A stretch of DNA of 64,000 nucleotides from Planococcus sp. 107-1 (GCF_021513255.1 NZ_CP090977.1:310001-374000); one strand, 5' to 3'. Positions 33,761 through 42,618 are shown, counted from the first letter of the stretch. Notes: generated by a model not told the origin, from the sequence alone. Made by a program: numbers and translations.

Positions 33761-34792
33761 ATGGAAGATATCCGATTAAATGTTCCGTTGCTTAGAAAAA
33801 GAGTGCCTAATTTAACAACTGCTGCAAAAGAAGTAGGCATTCGTCCAGCTACAGTATCGAATTTGTGTACAGGAAAAATCGATCTCGGGAAGGCGGAAGT
33901 GAAAACCTTGGTCGGCCTGGCTAAACTTGCAAATTGCACGGTAGATGAATTGATACTTCGAGGGGAGAAGATGAAGATGATTGAAACAGGAATCAAAGCT
34001 TTAGACTTTTTCGCGCCCATTGTGAAAAATGGATCGACAGGTATTGTCGCACGTCCTGGAATGGGACAATTGGTCATTGTTGCAGAACTTCTGCACCGTT
34101 ATCAAGAACAGAACCTTTCTACTGTTTTCTTAGTTCCGTCCGGATCTCCGTCAGAACTGGAAGGTATTACGGAATTGGCAAGCTACCTCACAGAAACAAT
34201 CGAAGAAACCATCACTAAGTTAAAAGAAATCGGAAAAGAAGCGGTTCTTGTAACTGATAAAAGCCATGTGGATTCAGGCGCACTTTTTGAAATACAGGAA
34301 CAGCTAGGGCATGAATCCTTGACCACCTTGCTAGTCGATTTATCTGGTGAAGCGGTAGACGATGATTTTCCTTTTGGGCCGCTTGAGACAGTGTGGCAAT
34401 TGGATGCAGATTTAGCTGCCCGCCATCAATATCCGGCATTAAGTCCGCTTCATTCCACTTCCTCTTTGCTTGAAGACGCTCAGCTGGATGAACGCCATTT
34501 CCAATTGCGCCAACGTACGCAGAAAGTGCTGCGCCGTTACCGCGAACTTCGATCGCTCGTACAAGTGCGGGGTCTCGATAAAATCAGTGAAGCTGATTTG
34601 GCGACGTATCGTAAGGGCGAGCTGCTTGAAGCATATTTCACCCAAGCATTTTATACTGCGGAAGAATTCACCGGACAGAAAGGGCAGACGGTACCTCTTG
34701 AACAGACTTTGGCTGATGTCGAAAGCATCTTAAACGGCCAGGCTAATCACCGGAGCATCGAAGAATTGCAATTTATCGGTGCCTTGTCTTAA
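33761..34792 (+). CDS. HTH (XRE-like) domain fused to a degenerate F1-ATPase beta-subunit-like domain
   Basis: The first 70 of 343 residues form an XRE-like helix-turn-helix (NLTTAAKEVGIRPATVSNLC at 17-36, then a helical tail). From about residue 76 the sequence follows AtpD. TGIKALDFFAPIVKNGSTGI aligns with the segment before the P-loop, but the P-loop itself reads ARPGMGQLV where AtpD has GGAGVGKTV, so the Walker Lys and Thr are lost. LETVWQLDADLAARHQYPAL and SPLHSTSSLL match the AtpD ATTVLSR...YPAVDPL.STSR region. The C-terminus (RYRELRSLVQVRGLDKISE; FTGQKGQTVPLEQTLADVESILNG) matches the AtpD helical bundle. The barrel domain and about 100 central residues are absent. It is probably a transcription regulator that may still bind nucleotide or F1 partners. 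ATG follows AAGGAGGAG. Confidence 0.82.
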   Translation: MEDIRLNVPLLRKRVPNLTTAAKEVGIRPATVSNLCTGKIDLGKAEVKTLVGLAKLANCTVDELILRGEKMKMIETGIKALDFFAPIVKNGSTGIVARPGMGQLVIVAELLHRYQEQNLSTVFLVPSGSPSELEGITELASYLTETIEETITKLKEIGKEAVLVTDKSHVDSGALFEIQEQLGHESLTTLLVDLSGEAVDDDFPFGPLETVWQLDADLAARHQYPALSPLHSTSSLLEDAQLDERHFQLRQRTQKVLRRYRELRSLVQVRGLDKISEADLATYRKGELLEAYFTQAFYTAEEFTGQKGQTVPLEQTLADVESILNGQANHRSIEELQFIGALS

Positions 34793-34793
34793 C

Positions 34794-34830
34794 AAAAAAA
34801 GAACGTCCTCTTTGAGGGCGTTCTTTTTTT
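34794..34830 (+). terminator. Rho-independent terminator
   Basis: AAAAAGAACG...GCGTTCTTTTTT with an inner CCTC/GAGG pairing ends the HTH-F1-beta-like gene. Confidence 0.88.
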
Positions 34831-35109
34831 ATACAGATAATCGTGATTGAAAAGCAAGAAATCCCATGTGCTTACATTTAGTTCCTAAATTACAGGCAGT
34901 TAAAATAAAACAGCAGTCCATATGAATCAAATGAGGAAAATTAAATTTGATTTTATAAAAAATTTGTTTAATTCAGTCCTCCCTTTCTATAGAATAGGAT
35001 TAGATTAACCATTTACCGGTGTCCACGGGGATTGGCTGCTGAAAGCAATGAACAGCAGAGCGCTGGATGTCGTGTGATGCTAGTTGAAAATCATCAAGGG
35101 GGAACGGGT
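34831..35109. other. AT-rich leader region of sstT
   Basis: No ORF is credible here. The only structure seen is a local CTGCTG / CAGCAG pairing around 35035-35060 in the sstT leader; it matches no riboswitch I know. Confidence 0.4.
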
Positions 35110-36381
35110 ATGAAATTATTGAAGATGTGGAATCGGGTTAGCCTTGTGAAACAAATACTGATCGGTCTGGTTCTAGGGGTTTTACTTGCGGTTTTAATTC
35201 CAGAAATAGCCGAATCATTCACCATTCTCGGAACCTTATTTGTTGGCGCTTTAAAAGCAATCGCGCCGGTACTGGTGCTGTTCTTGGTTATGGCATCAAT
35301 TGCCCAGCATAAAAAAGGGCAGCAAACGAATATGAAATCAATTGTTTTCCTTTATCTATTAGGTACGTTTTTAGCAGGCTTAATCGCAGTAGTGGCCAGC
35401 TTTATCTTCCCGGTGAGCATTACGCTGACGCAGGGGGCAGAAGGGTTAGAACCGCCAGGCAATGCAATTGAAGTCATCAAGACTTTAGTGTTGAATGTGG
35501 TTGATAATCCGGCAAATGCCCTGATCAATGCAAATTATATCGGCATCTTGGCTTGGGCGATTGTTCTTGGATTGGCACTTCGAAATGCAGCCGATTCAAC
35601 AAAAACAGCCATTACAAATTTCTCAGAGGCCATTGCGAAAATGGTCGGCTGGGTCATTAAATTTGCTCCACTTGGAATCTTTGGTTTGGTAATCGAATCG
35701 ATTACAGCAAATGGGCTTTCTTCCTTATTAAGCTACGGGAAGCTATTAGCTTTATTGATCGGCTGTATGCTTGTGGTGGCGCTTGTCGTCAATCCAATCA
35801 TTGTCTTTATCAATATCCGCCAAAATCCGTATCCGCTTGTATTCAAGTGTTTAAGAGAAAGCGGCATTACTGCATTCTTCACCCGGAGTTCGGCAGCGAA
35901 TATTCCAGTCAACATGACTTTATGCGAAAAGTTAGGTCTGGATAAAGAAACGTATTCGGTATCGATTCCGCTAGGTGCGACGGTCAATATGGCAGGTGCT
36001 GCCGTAACGATTTCAGTCTTGACGCTGGCTGCTGTAAACACGCTTGGCATTCAAGTGGATCTTCCGACAGCTGTCATCTTGAGTGTGCTGGCAGCCGTAT
36101 GTGCATGCGGCGCTTCAGGTGTAGCGGGCGGTTCGCTTCTACTGATTCCATTGGCATGCAGCTTGTTCGGAGTTCCGGCTGATGTAGCGATGCAAGTAGT
36201 AGGGGTAGGCTTTATCATCGGCGTCTTGCAAGACTCATTCGAAACATCGCTTAACTCATCCACAGATGTTCTTTTCACAGCAACAGCTGAATACAAGAAA
36301 CGTTTGCAGGAAGGCGAGAAAGTGAACTTTAAAGAAGTATTTGAGCTCAGCAAAGTTTCCAATGACTTAGCGAAAAACTAA
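35110..36381 (+). CDS. sstT: Serine/threonine:sodium symporter SstT
   Basis: The 423-residue polytopic protein belongs to the dicarboxylate/amino acid:cation symporter family and matches SstT. Landmarks are the N-terminal [60 protein letters not shown] (in parts, with the SSA-N-P serine-rich hairpin and the NMAG sodium site) and [23 protein letters not shown]. It imports serine and threonine with Na+. The start at 35110 follows AAGGGGGAA; longer starts add an implausible leader. It has its own terminator. Confidence 0.93.
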   Translation: MKLLKMWNRVSLVKQILIGLVLGVLLAVLIPEIAESFTILGTLFVGALKAIAPVLVLFLVMASIAQHKKGQQTNMKSIVFLYLLGTFLAGLIAVVASFIFPVSITLTQGAEGLEPPGNAIEVIKTLVLNVVDNPANALINANYIGILAWAIVLGLALRNAADSTKTAITNFSEAIAKMVGWVIKFAPLGIFGLVIESITANGLSSLLSYGKLLALLIGCMLVVALVVNPIIVFINIRQNPYPLVFKCLRESGITAFFTRSSAANIPVNMTLCEKLGLDKETYSVSIPLGATVNMAGAAVTISVLTLAAVNTLGIQVDLPTAVILSVLAAVCACGASGVAGGSLLLIPLACSLFGVPADVAMQVVGVGFIIGVLQDSFETSLNSSTDVLFTATAEYKKRLQEGEKVNFKEVFELSKVSNDLAKN

Positions 36382-36411
36382 TCATCGAATGCGGTAGAAA
36401 TTCTATCGAGT

Positions 36412-36460
36412 AAGGCTGTTCGTTTCCTTGTGGACTCAAGGGAAAGGAACAGCCTTTTTC
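36412..36460 (+). terminator. Rho-independent terminator
   Basis: AAGGCTGTTC / GAACAGCCTT with an inner TTTCCTT / AAGGGAAA stem and T tract ends sstT. Confidence 0.85.
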
Positions 36461-36528
36461 ATTGTCTGACAATTTTATAGAGGAAAAAAAGGAACAAGTT
36501 CGGTATGCTTAAAGGAAGAGGTGATTTC

Positions 36529-38166
36529 ATGTTCAAAAAAGTCGTTTTATATACAAATCGATTAGAAGAGATGAAAGGTTTCTATGAATATCAGATGGGT
36601 TTTCGGATTGTCGAAGAAGACGCCGCAAGTTTTACTTTGTCTATTGGAGATTCCCAACTGGTCTTTGCTGAAAGTGACCGCTCAGCCAGCTACCATTTCG
36701 CATTCAATATTCCGGGCAATCAGTTTTCGCTTGCTAAAAGTTGGGCCAGTTCGCGTGTAGACTTAAACCGCCAGGAAGGCATGGACGAAATCTATTACGC
36801 AAACTTTGATGCAGATGCTTTTTATTTTCAAGATCCGGCAGGCAATGTGGTGGAATTTATCGGCCGCCGGAACGTGGACCGGATGGGGAATTTCTCGATC
36901 GACTCGCTGCTGAATATCAGCGAAGTGAGCATCACCACCCCGCACGTAAAAGAAGTGGGAGAGCAGCTGGAAAGTCTGGAAATTCCGGTCCGCGGCAATA
37001 AAGGGATTGAGCCTTCCGCTTTAAACTTCCTGGGAAGCGGCGATGCTTTTATCCTCCTTGTTGCCCCTAAGCGGGTTTGGTATTTTTCAAAACAGAAGAG
37101 CGAAGTGCATCCGTTGTCGATTGAATTGCGGGACGGCCGCCAGATTGTCATTGATGAAGAAGGAAATTACCAGCAAGCCTCAACCGATAATCCTATTTCT
37201 GACGGAATGGAAGAAATGGATTTTTCGGGAGCTGTTCTATGGAAGAAAGAAAATCCGTGGATGGCTGCAAAAGGCTTTGCAGATCGGGCCAATGAACGGC
37301 CGAACGCAATTGATACCCGTTTCGGCATCGCTTCCGGCTGTAAGATCTTTACGGCGGTGGCTATCTGTCAATTGGCCGAAGAGGGAAAGCTCACGTTTGA
37401 AGACCGGCTTTCGGCATTGCTGCCGGAAATTTTCCCGAATTTTGATGTCACCATCCATCAGTTGCTGACCCATACTTCAGGGATTCCTGATTATTTTGAT
37501 GAAGAGACGATGGATGATTTCGAAGAATTATGGATTCAGCATCCGATGTATTTGATGAAAACGGGTATGGATTTCGTGCCTTTATTCAAAGACGCGCCTA
37601 TGATGTTCGAACCTGGAGCAAAGTTCCATTACAACAATGCTGGCTTCGTCGCACTCGGGCTTGTGGTTGAGAACATTTCGGGCAAGGCATTTACGGATTA
37701 TGTAGAAGAACAAATTTTTGCACGTGCAGGAATGAGTGCATCGGGGTATTTCCGGATGGATCAGCTTCCGGCACAGACCGCTTTCGGCTATATCGAGGAA
37801 GGAAGTTCATGGCGAACGAACCAATACGCTTTGCCGATTAAAGGCGGGGCAGATGGCGGTGCTTATATGACTGCTGAAGATATGGCTTCCTTCTGGGATC
37901 AGCTGATGGGGGCAGGGTTGTTATCGAAGGAAATGACTGAGCGGATGTTGACCCCACACGCCGGAGATGAAGACGGGGAATATGGCTATGGCGTTTGGAT
38001 TGATCGGCAAGACAGCGAAGTGAAGAAGTTCCATGTGATGGGCTACGACCCTGGAGTGAGTTTCCATTCGGCTTATTATCCCGAAGACCGCAGCACCTTA
38101 ACCGTATTATCCAATAAGAGCAAAGGCGCCTATGCTGTTGTAAAATTAATTGAAGGTGTACGATAA
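36529..38166 (+). CDS. VOC domain fused to beta-lactamase-type serine hydrolase
   Basis: The 545-residue product starts at ATG 36529 (AAAGGAAGAGG upstream). Residues 1-220 are a two-repeat glyoxalase/VOC region (FKKVVLYTNRLEEMKGFYEYQMGFRIV; DADAFYFQDPAGNVVEFIG). Residues from about 228 to the end form a class C beta-lactamase/esterase fold. The nucleophile motif SxxK is SGCK in FGIASGCKIFTAVA, the second motif is YNN in FHYNNAGF, and HVMGYDPG is in the place of the third motif. There is no signal peptide, so it is cytoplasmic, probably an esterase or amidase rather than a resistance enzyme. The hydrolase begins at MEEMDFSGAVLWKKE with almost no linker, so this could be two genes joined by an indel. 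Confidence 0.78.
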   Translation: MFKKVVLYTNRLEEMKGFYEYQMGFRIVEEDAASFTLSIGDSQLVFAESDRSASYHFAFNIPGNQFSLAKSWASSRVDLNRQEGMDEIYYANFDADAFYFQDPAGNVVEFIGRRNVDRMGNFSIDSLLNISEVSITTPHVKEVGEQLESLEIPVRGNKGIEPSALNFLGSGDAFILLVAPKRVWYFSKQKSEVHPLSIELRDGRQIVIDEEGNYQQASTDNPISDGMEEMDFSGAVLWKKENPWMAAKGFADRANERPNAIDTRFGIASGCKIFTAVAICQLAEEGKLTFEDRLSALLPEIFPNFDVTIHQLLTHTSGIPDYFDEETMDDFEELWIQHPMYLMKTGMDFVPLFKDAPMMFEPGAKFHYNNAGFVALGLVVENISGKAFTDYVEEQIFARAGMSASGYFRMDQLPAQTAFGYIEEGSSWRTNQYALPIKGGADGGAYMTAEDMASFWDQLMGAGLLSKEMTERMLTPHAGDEDGEYGYGVWIDRQDSEVKKFHVMGYDPGVSFHSAYYPEDRSTLTVLSNKSKGAYAVVKLIEGVR

Positions 38167-38227
38167 AGGAAATAGGATCGCTTATAAGCGGATAGCGAAT
38201 TATCCAATGAATAAAGGAGTGAAGAGC

Positions 38228-38335
38228 ATGGATGGAAAGAAATTGGCCATATATGTCATCATCGGCACCATTCTGGCATGCGCGTTGATATTCTTTGGAT
38301 TCCAGTTGTACTTTAACTTGAATCCAACACAATAA
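38228..38335 (+). CDS. 35-residue single-span membrane peptide
   Basis: MDGKKLAIYVIIGTILACAL and the following segment form a lysine-rich start, one transmembrane helix and a short tail ending NLNPTQ. AAGGAG lies eight bases before the ATG and a perfect terminator follows the stop, so this is a real small gene. It resembles tiny regulatory membrane peptides, but no family is recognised. Confidence 0.65.
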   Translation: MDGKKLAIYVIIGTILACALIFFGFQLYFNLNPTQ

Positions 38336-38369
38336 AAAGAAGGCGGAAGATTTTTTCCGCCTTCTTTTC
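38335..38369 (+). terminator. Rho-independent terminator
   Basis: AAAGAAGGCGGA / TCCGCCTTCTTTT ends the small membrane-peptide gene. Confidence 0.88.
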
Positions 38370-38442
38370 TATTTTGGATGAAAACGGAGAGAAACGGCTG
38401 GATTTAGTTGTGTTGAGAAGAGAGGGGTTCGATGTATGGGGA

Positions 38443-38560
38443 TAGGGTCGTTCGCGGTAGTTTGTGCACGTTCAGGAGAGAATATGCGCGTTCAAAACGA
38501 TTTGTGCGCGTTCAAAAGAAAATGCGCGCACTCAGAGAAGAATACGCGTGTTCGCCAAAG
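38443..38560. repeat. Degenerate short-period (T)GCGCGTTCA repeats
   Basis: GTGCACGTTCA, ATGCGCGTTCA, GTGCGCGTTCA, ATGCGCGCACTCA and ACGCGTGTTCG recur about every 20 bases. The block has no coding potential and lies between two facing terminators. Confidence 0.6.
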
Positions 38561-38577
38561 GGACAGTGCCAAATCCA

Positions 38578-38610
38578 TAAAAAAACGGACCCTCCAAAAG
38601 GAGAGTCCGT
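38578..38610 (-). terminator. Rho-independent terminator of the cold-shock gene
   Basis: On the minus strand ACGGACTCTCC / GGAGGGTCCGT is followed by seven T. Confidence 0.88.
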
Positions 38611-38625
38611 AATAAGAGCTTAAAA

Positions 38626-38826
38626 TTAAGCTTTTTGTACGTTAGTAGCTTGAAGACCGCGTTGGCCTTGCTCGATGTCGAAAGTAACTTCTTGACCTTC
38701 GTCTAAAGATTTGAATCCTTCGCTTTGGATAGCTGAGAAGTGTACGAATACGTCGTCTCCGCCTTCGCGCTCGATGAAGCCGAATCCTTTTTCTGAGTTA
38801 AACCATTTTACTTTACCTTGTTCCAT
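38626..38826 (-). CDS. Cold-shock protein (CspA/CspB family)
   Basis: The 66-residue protein is a complete cold-shock domain: [20 protein letters not shown] with RNP1 (KGFGFI), [10 protein letters not shown] with RNP2 (VFVHF) and the C-terminal [13 protein letters not shown]. It binds single-stranded RNA and DNA and acts as an RNA chaperone. The ATG at 38826 follows GAGGAGG; upstream in-frame codons belong to a long 5' UTR of about 110 bases, as is common for cold-regulated csp mRNAs. Promoter and terminator are both visible. Confidence 0.95.
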   Translation of the reverse strand: MEQGKVKWFNSEKGFGFIEREGGDDVFVHFSAIQSEGFKSLDEGQEVTFDIEQGQRGLQATNVQKA

Positions 38827-38942
38827 GTGTGTTTCCTCCTCGTATGCGAATGCATACATTGTATTACTATCCTTGCTCAAATCTTGCAGATGAACATCTG
38901 ACACTTTATAAAAAGTTATCCGAACAAAAATAATTCTTCCTT

Positions 38943-38971
38943 AGAATAACATGGGGTTACAGATATTGCAA
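38943..38971 (-). promoter_or_regulatory. Sigma-A promoter of the cold-shock gene
   Basis: On the minus strand TTGCAA, 17 bases and TATTCT form a promoter about 115 bases upstream of the start codon, giving a long structured leader. Confidence 0.65.
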
Positions 38972-39053
38972 GTACTTAGCTGAAATTAGCTCATCTATTT
39001 TTTTGAATTGATTTTCTATATACTAAAAAGACTGTGTTAAAGGGGGATGGACA

Positions 39054-39575
39054 ATGAAGAAAATCATGGTTGTCGGAGTGTCGGCAGGAGCAGGCAAATC
39101 GACGTTTGCTGCAGAGTTAGGGGAGAAATTGGATTTGCCGGTCCACCATTTGGATTCGTATTATTGGAAAGCGGGATGGGTTGAATCCGAGTTGGCGGAA
39201 TTTCGGGCAGCACAGGAAGAAATCGTCAAAGGCGATGCGTGGATCATTGAGGGGAATTACAGCAATAGTTTTGATATCCGCATAGCGAAGGCGGATACGT
39301 TCATTTATCTGGAACTTCCACTTCGGGTTTGCCTTTATCGTGTTTTGAAGAGATGGGTGACCCATATCGGAAAGAACCGGCCAGATATGGCTAATGGCTG
39401 CACAGAAAAAATGGATTGGGCGTTTTTGAAATTTATCGTTGCAACGTATGCTGAGCGTAAAAACAAAATGCATAAACGGATGCAGCAATTTTCAGAAGCA
39501 GATCCTGCCAATCAATCCATTTACTTAGCGAATAAAAAACAGATAGCCGGATTCTTGAAGACCGTCCATAAATAA
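39054..39575 (+). CDS. P-loop kinase-like protein (DNA topology modulation protein FlaR-like)
   Basis: The 173-residue protein has a Walker A motif GVSAGAGKST (about 8-17), then HHLDSYYWKAGWVESELAEF, DAWIIEGNYSNSFDIRIAKAD and IYLELPLRVCLYRVLKRW. This combination typifies the adenylate-kinase-related proteins annotated as FlaR or topology modulation proteins. Binding of ATP in the cytoplasm is certain from the motif; the substrate is unknown and the historical topology role is weakly supported. AAAGGGGGATGG precedes the ATG. Confidence 0.83.
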   Translation: MKKIMVVGVSAGAGKSTFAAELGEKLDLPVHHLDSYYWKAGWVESELAEFRAAQEEIVKGDAWIIEGNYSNSFDIRIAKADTFIYLELPLRVCLYRVLKRWVTHIGKNRPDMANGCTEKMDWAFLKFIVATYAERKNKMHKRMQQFSEADPANQSIYLANKKQIAGFLKTVHK

Positions 39576-39682
39576 TATACCAATTTTCTGATAAAAATTA
39601 AGGTTTCTATCAAAAGGGCAACACGGGCGACTTTGGAAATGGTATTCTAAAATTAACATATCAAGACAGTGGGGGAATGGCT

Positions 39683-40399
39683 ATGAAATTTTTATATGAA
39701 GGCACCATCAACAATCAAGTGCTTCGTAAAAAGCAGCCTTTCTATATGAAACGATTATACTTAGAGGATTTGCCTGCTATAGAGAAAGTGCAGGACCTGG
39801 TCATCAAATCACTTCCGGAAAAAGCTGTGCTCCAGCCATTAACGACTGAGGAATTTCTCTTCATCTTAAATGAACGCGGATTATTGATCGGTGCTTATGT
39901 AGATGATCAATTAATCGGGTTTCGGGCATTGCTGATACCGGAAATTGATGAAGAGCATCTTGGCCTGGACATTGGTTTGCCGGAAGCGGAGTTGCCGCAT
40001 GTCATTTACCAGGAAATATCGGTTGTTCTGCCGGAATACCGCGGAAATCGTCTGCAGCAAAAACTGGCTGAAGTCATCATGAAAGAATTGCCGAATTTAG
40101 AGGAGCAGTTCCGATATGTTTGCTGCACGGTAGCACCGATGAATATTCCGAGCTTGAAAGACAAATTCACGCAGGATATGCATATTGCCGCCTTAAAAGA
40201 AAAATACGGAAGCATGCGCCGCTACATTTTAGTGAAAGATTTAAAAAAACCGGATCCGCATTATACCGGCCATACGAGTGCGAAAATTGATGACTTGCTG
40301 AAACAGCAGCAATTGCTTTCTGACGGCTATGTTGGAATCGGTTTCCGGCTCGTGAATGGCTTCCATGAAATTGAATTTGCTAAACCTGACCTTTATTAA
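39683..40399 (+). CDS. GNAT family N-acetyltransferase
   Basis: The start at 39683 is preferred because GGGGG is seven bases upstream; the ATG six bases earlier overlaps it. The 238-residue protein has a GNAT core: YLEDLPAIEKVQDLVIKSLP, LLIGAYVDDQLIGFRALLIP, the loop VVLPEYRGNRLQQKLAE (YRGNRLQ) and the following FRYVCCTVAPMNIPSLKDK. Substrate unknown. It ends at a terminator. Confidence 0.82.
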   Translation: MKFLYEGTINNQVLRKKQPFYMKRLYLEDLPAIEKVQDLVIKSLPEKAVLQPLTTEEFLFILNERGLLIGAYVDDQLIGFRALLIPEIDEEHLGLDIGLPEAELPHVIYQEISVVLPEYRGNRLQQKLAEVIMKELPNLEEQFRYVCCTVAPMNIPSLKDKFTQDMHIAALKEKYGSMRRYILVKDLKKPDPHYTGHTSAKIDDLLKQQQLLSDGYVGIGFRLVNGFHEIEFAKPDLY

Positions 40400-40420
40400 A
40401 AGGCCAGGTTTTATTTTTTT
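40382..40420 (+). terminator. Rho-independent terminator
   Basis: AAACCTGACC / GGCCAGGTTT with a T-rich tail overlaps the stop of the GNAT gene. Confidence 0.8.
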
Positions 40421-40493
40421 GTTGAAGAATTCTGAAACTTTCGCAGAACTTATCCGTAAATAGGATAGAATGTATAAGATGGGAGGTTCTGGA

Positions 40494-41027
40494 ATGGAAT
40501 TGTTTGGATTGCCGATGGAACAAGTTTATATGTACACACTTATTCTTGCCGGCGCGCTTACGGTCTTATATGTATTTTTTGGTGATATTGCAGAAGCGGG
40601 TGAAGGCATTCCGTTCTTCAATCCAGCGGTCATTCTAGCATTTTTCACCTTAGTTGCAGCAATGGGCTTTGTTTTGGAGGCAACAACAGGGCTCAGCAGT
40701 ATGGCGGTTCTCGGCATTTCGGCATTAGGTGCAGCTGTACTCGATCTTTTGCTTTATTTCTTTGTTCTCCTGCCGATGTCGTCGGCAGAAGCGTCTCTTG
40801 CTTATACGGAAGATGCGCTCCTTGGGCAAGTCGGGAAAGTGATCATTCCGATACCGATAGACGGCTATGGAGAAGTGGTCATTGAAACTTACAGCGGCAT
40901 GATCTCCAAAAGAGCGGCTGGCTACGACAATGAAGCGATTGACCAGGAGCGGCAAGTGCTGATCATCGAAGTGCGCGATGGAACCTTGTATGTACGGGAT
41001 TATGAACCCATTACATTCAACAAATAA
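40494..41027 (+). CDS. yuaF: NfeD-like membrane protein YuaF
   Basis: The start at 40494 follows GGGAGG. The 177-residue protein has four N-terminal helices (about 10-30, 44-62, 70-88 and 90-105) and a C-terminal OB-fold NfeD domain with DALLGQVGKVIIPIPIDGYGEVVIETYSG (in parts). It matches Bacillus YuaF, which localises with flotillin and affects membrane fluidity. The flotillin gene starts 15 bases after its stop, giving the standard yuaF-floT operon. Confidence 0.88.
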   Translation: MELFGLPMEQVYMYTLILAGALTVLYVFFGDIAEAGEGIPFFNPAVILAFFTLVAAMGFVLEATTGLSSMAVLGISALGAAVLDLLLYFFVLLPMSSAEASLAYTEDALLGQVGKVIIPIPIDGYGEVVIETYSGMISKRAAGYDNEAIDQERQVLIIEVRDGTLYVRDYEPITFNK

Positions 41028-41042
41028 AAAGGGGGAATTGAT

Positions 41043-42572
41043 ATGGAAATGACATGGATTGCAATTGGTACAGCGGCCTTTATTGTGCTCGCGATTGTCG
41101 GGGTTTACATCACGAAATACAAAACGGTCGGACCAGACGAGGCGCTGATTGTCACAGGCAGTTATTTAGGATCGAAAAATGTGCACACAGATGACTCGGG
41201 CAACCGGATCAAAATCATTCGCGGCGGCGGAACGTTCTTGCTTCCTGTATTCCAGCAGGCAGCGCCGTTAAGTCTTTTATCCAGCAAGCTTGAAGTGACC
41301 ACTCCGGAAGTTTATACGGAACAAGGTGTACCGGTAATGGCAGATGGAACAGCCATCATCAAAATCGGTGGATCGATTTCAGAAATCGCGACAGCCGCTG
41401 AGCAGTTTTTAGGGAAGTCAAAAGAAGACCGGGAAAATGAAGCGAAAGAAGTGCTAGAAGGCCATCTTCGTTCAATCTTAGGCTCTATGACAGTGGAAGA
41501 AATCTATAAAAACCGCGATAAGTTTTCTCAAGAAGTGCAGCGTGTTGCATCTCATGATTTAGCGAAAATGGGATTGATCATCGTCTCTTTCACAATTAAA
41601 GATGTACGCGATAAAAATGGCTACCTGGATTCCTTAGGAAAAGCGAGAATCGCTCAAGTGAAACGGGATGCGGATATTGCAACGGCCGAGTCTGAAATGG
41701 AGACGCGCATCAAACGCGCCGAAGCCGGCAAAGATGCGCAGCGTGCAGAAATTCAGCGCGCGACTGAAATTGCCGAAGCGGAAAAAGAGAATTTGCTGAA
41801 AGTGGCCGAGTACAAACGCGAGCAGGATAGCGCGAAAGCACGCGCCGACCAAGCATATGAACTCGAAACTGCCCGTTCAAAACAGGAAGTTGTCGAACAG
41901 GAAATGCAGATCCGCATCATTGAGCGCCAGAAGCAGATTGAACTGGAAGAAAAAGAAATCCAGCGCCGGGAGCGCCAATACGATTCAGAAGTGAAGAAAA
42001 AGGCGGATGCCGACCGCTACTCGGTTGAGCAAGCTGCCGAAGCGGAAAAGTCGAAGCAATTGGCTGATGCCGATGCCCAGAAATATCGTGTTGAAGCAAT
42101 GGCGAAAGCCGACGCAGAAAAAATCCGTTTGGATGGTTTGGCGAAAGCCGATTCCCAGCGTGCACAAGGTGAATCGGAAGCGGACGTTATCCGTTTGAAA
42201 GGTCTTGCAGAAGCGGAAGCCAAACGCAAAATTGCGGAAGCCTTCGAAATGTACGGCCAAGCGGCAACACTTGATATGATCGTCAATATGCTTCCTGAAT
42301 ACGCGAAGCAAATTGCTAGCCCACTCAGCAATATCGATAAGATCACGGTCGTGGATACTGGCGGCGGTGAAGGCGGCGGAGCGAACAAAATCACCTCTTA
42401 CGCAACGAACCTGATGTCGTCGCTGCAGGAAACCTTAAAAGAATCCTCCGGAATCGACGTACGCGAGATGCTGGAGAATTTATCCGGGAAAAATGACTAT
42501 AGCCAGACAATCGAACAATTGCGTTATGAACTGACAGAGAAAGAAAAAGAAGCGATTGAAACTGAAATTTAA
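41043..42572 (+). CDS. floT: Flotillin FloT (SPFH/band 7 protein)
   Basis: The 509-residue protein has an N-terminal membrane anchor (WIAIGTAAFIVLAIVGVYI), an SPFH domain (about 25-220) and a long coiled-coil flotillin domain with Glu-Ala repeats (AEAEAKRKIAEAFEMYGQAA) to about 400, then a Gly-rich segment (TGGGEGGGANK) and a C-terminal helix. It forms membrane raft-like scaffolds that organise signalling and transport proteins. It is coexpressed with yuaF and ends at a terminator. Confidence 0.95.
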   Translation: MEMTWIAIGTAAFIVLAIVGVYITKYKTVGPDEALIVTGSYLGSKNVHTDDSGNRIKIIRGGGTFLLPVFQQAAPLSLLSSKLEVTTPEVYTEQGVPVMADGTAIIKIGGSISEIATAAEQFLGKSKEDRENEAKEVLEGHLRSILGSMTVEEIYKNRDKFSQEVQRVASHDLAKMGLIIVSFTIKDVRDKNGYLDSLGKARIAQVKRDADIATAESEMETRIKRAEAGKDAQRAEIQRATEIAEAEKENLLKVAEYKREQDSAKARADQAYELETARSKQEVVEQEMQIRIIERQKQIELEEKEIQRRERQYDSEVKKKADADRYSVEQAAEAEKSKQLADADAQKYRVEAMAKADAEKIRLDGLAKADSQRAQGESEADVIRLKGLAEAEAKRKIAEAFEMYGQAATLDMIVNMLPEYAKQIASPLSNIDKITVVDTGGGEGGGANKITSYATNLMSSLQETLKESSGIDVREMLENLSGKNDYSQTIEQLRYELTEKEKEAIETEI

Positions 42573-42582
42573 TTTTTAATTC

Positions 42583-42618
42583 CGCCTGAAAAGCAGAAAT
42601 GCGCTTCAGGCGGTTTTT
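42583..42618 (+). terminator. Rho-independent terminator
   Basis: CCGCCTGAA / TTCAGGCGG followed by six T ends the yuaF-floT operon. Confidence 0.9.

Noticed and set aside
38443-38560. CRISPR array
   Set aside because: The repeats are degenerate, about ten bases long, without uniform spacers or cas genes.
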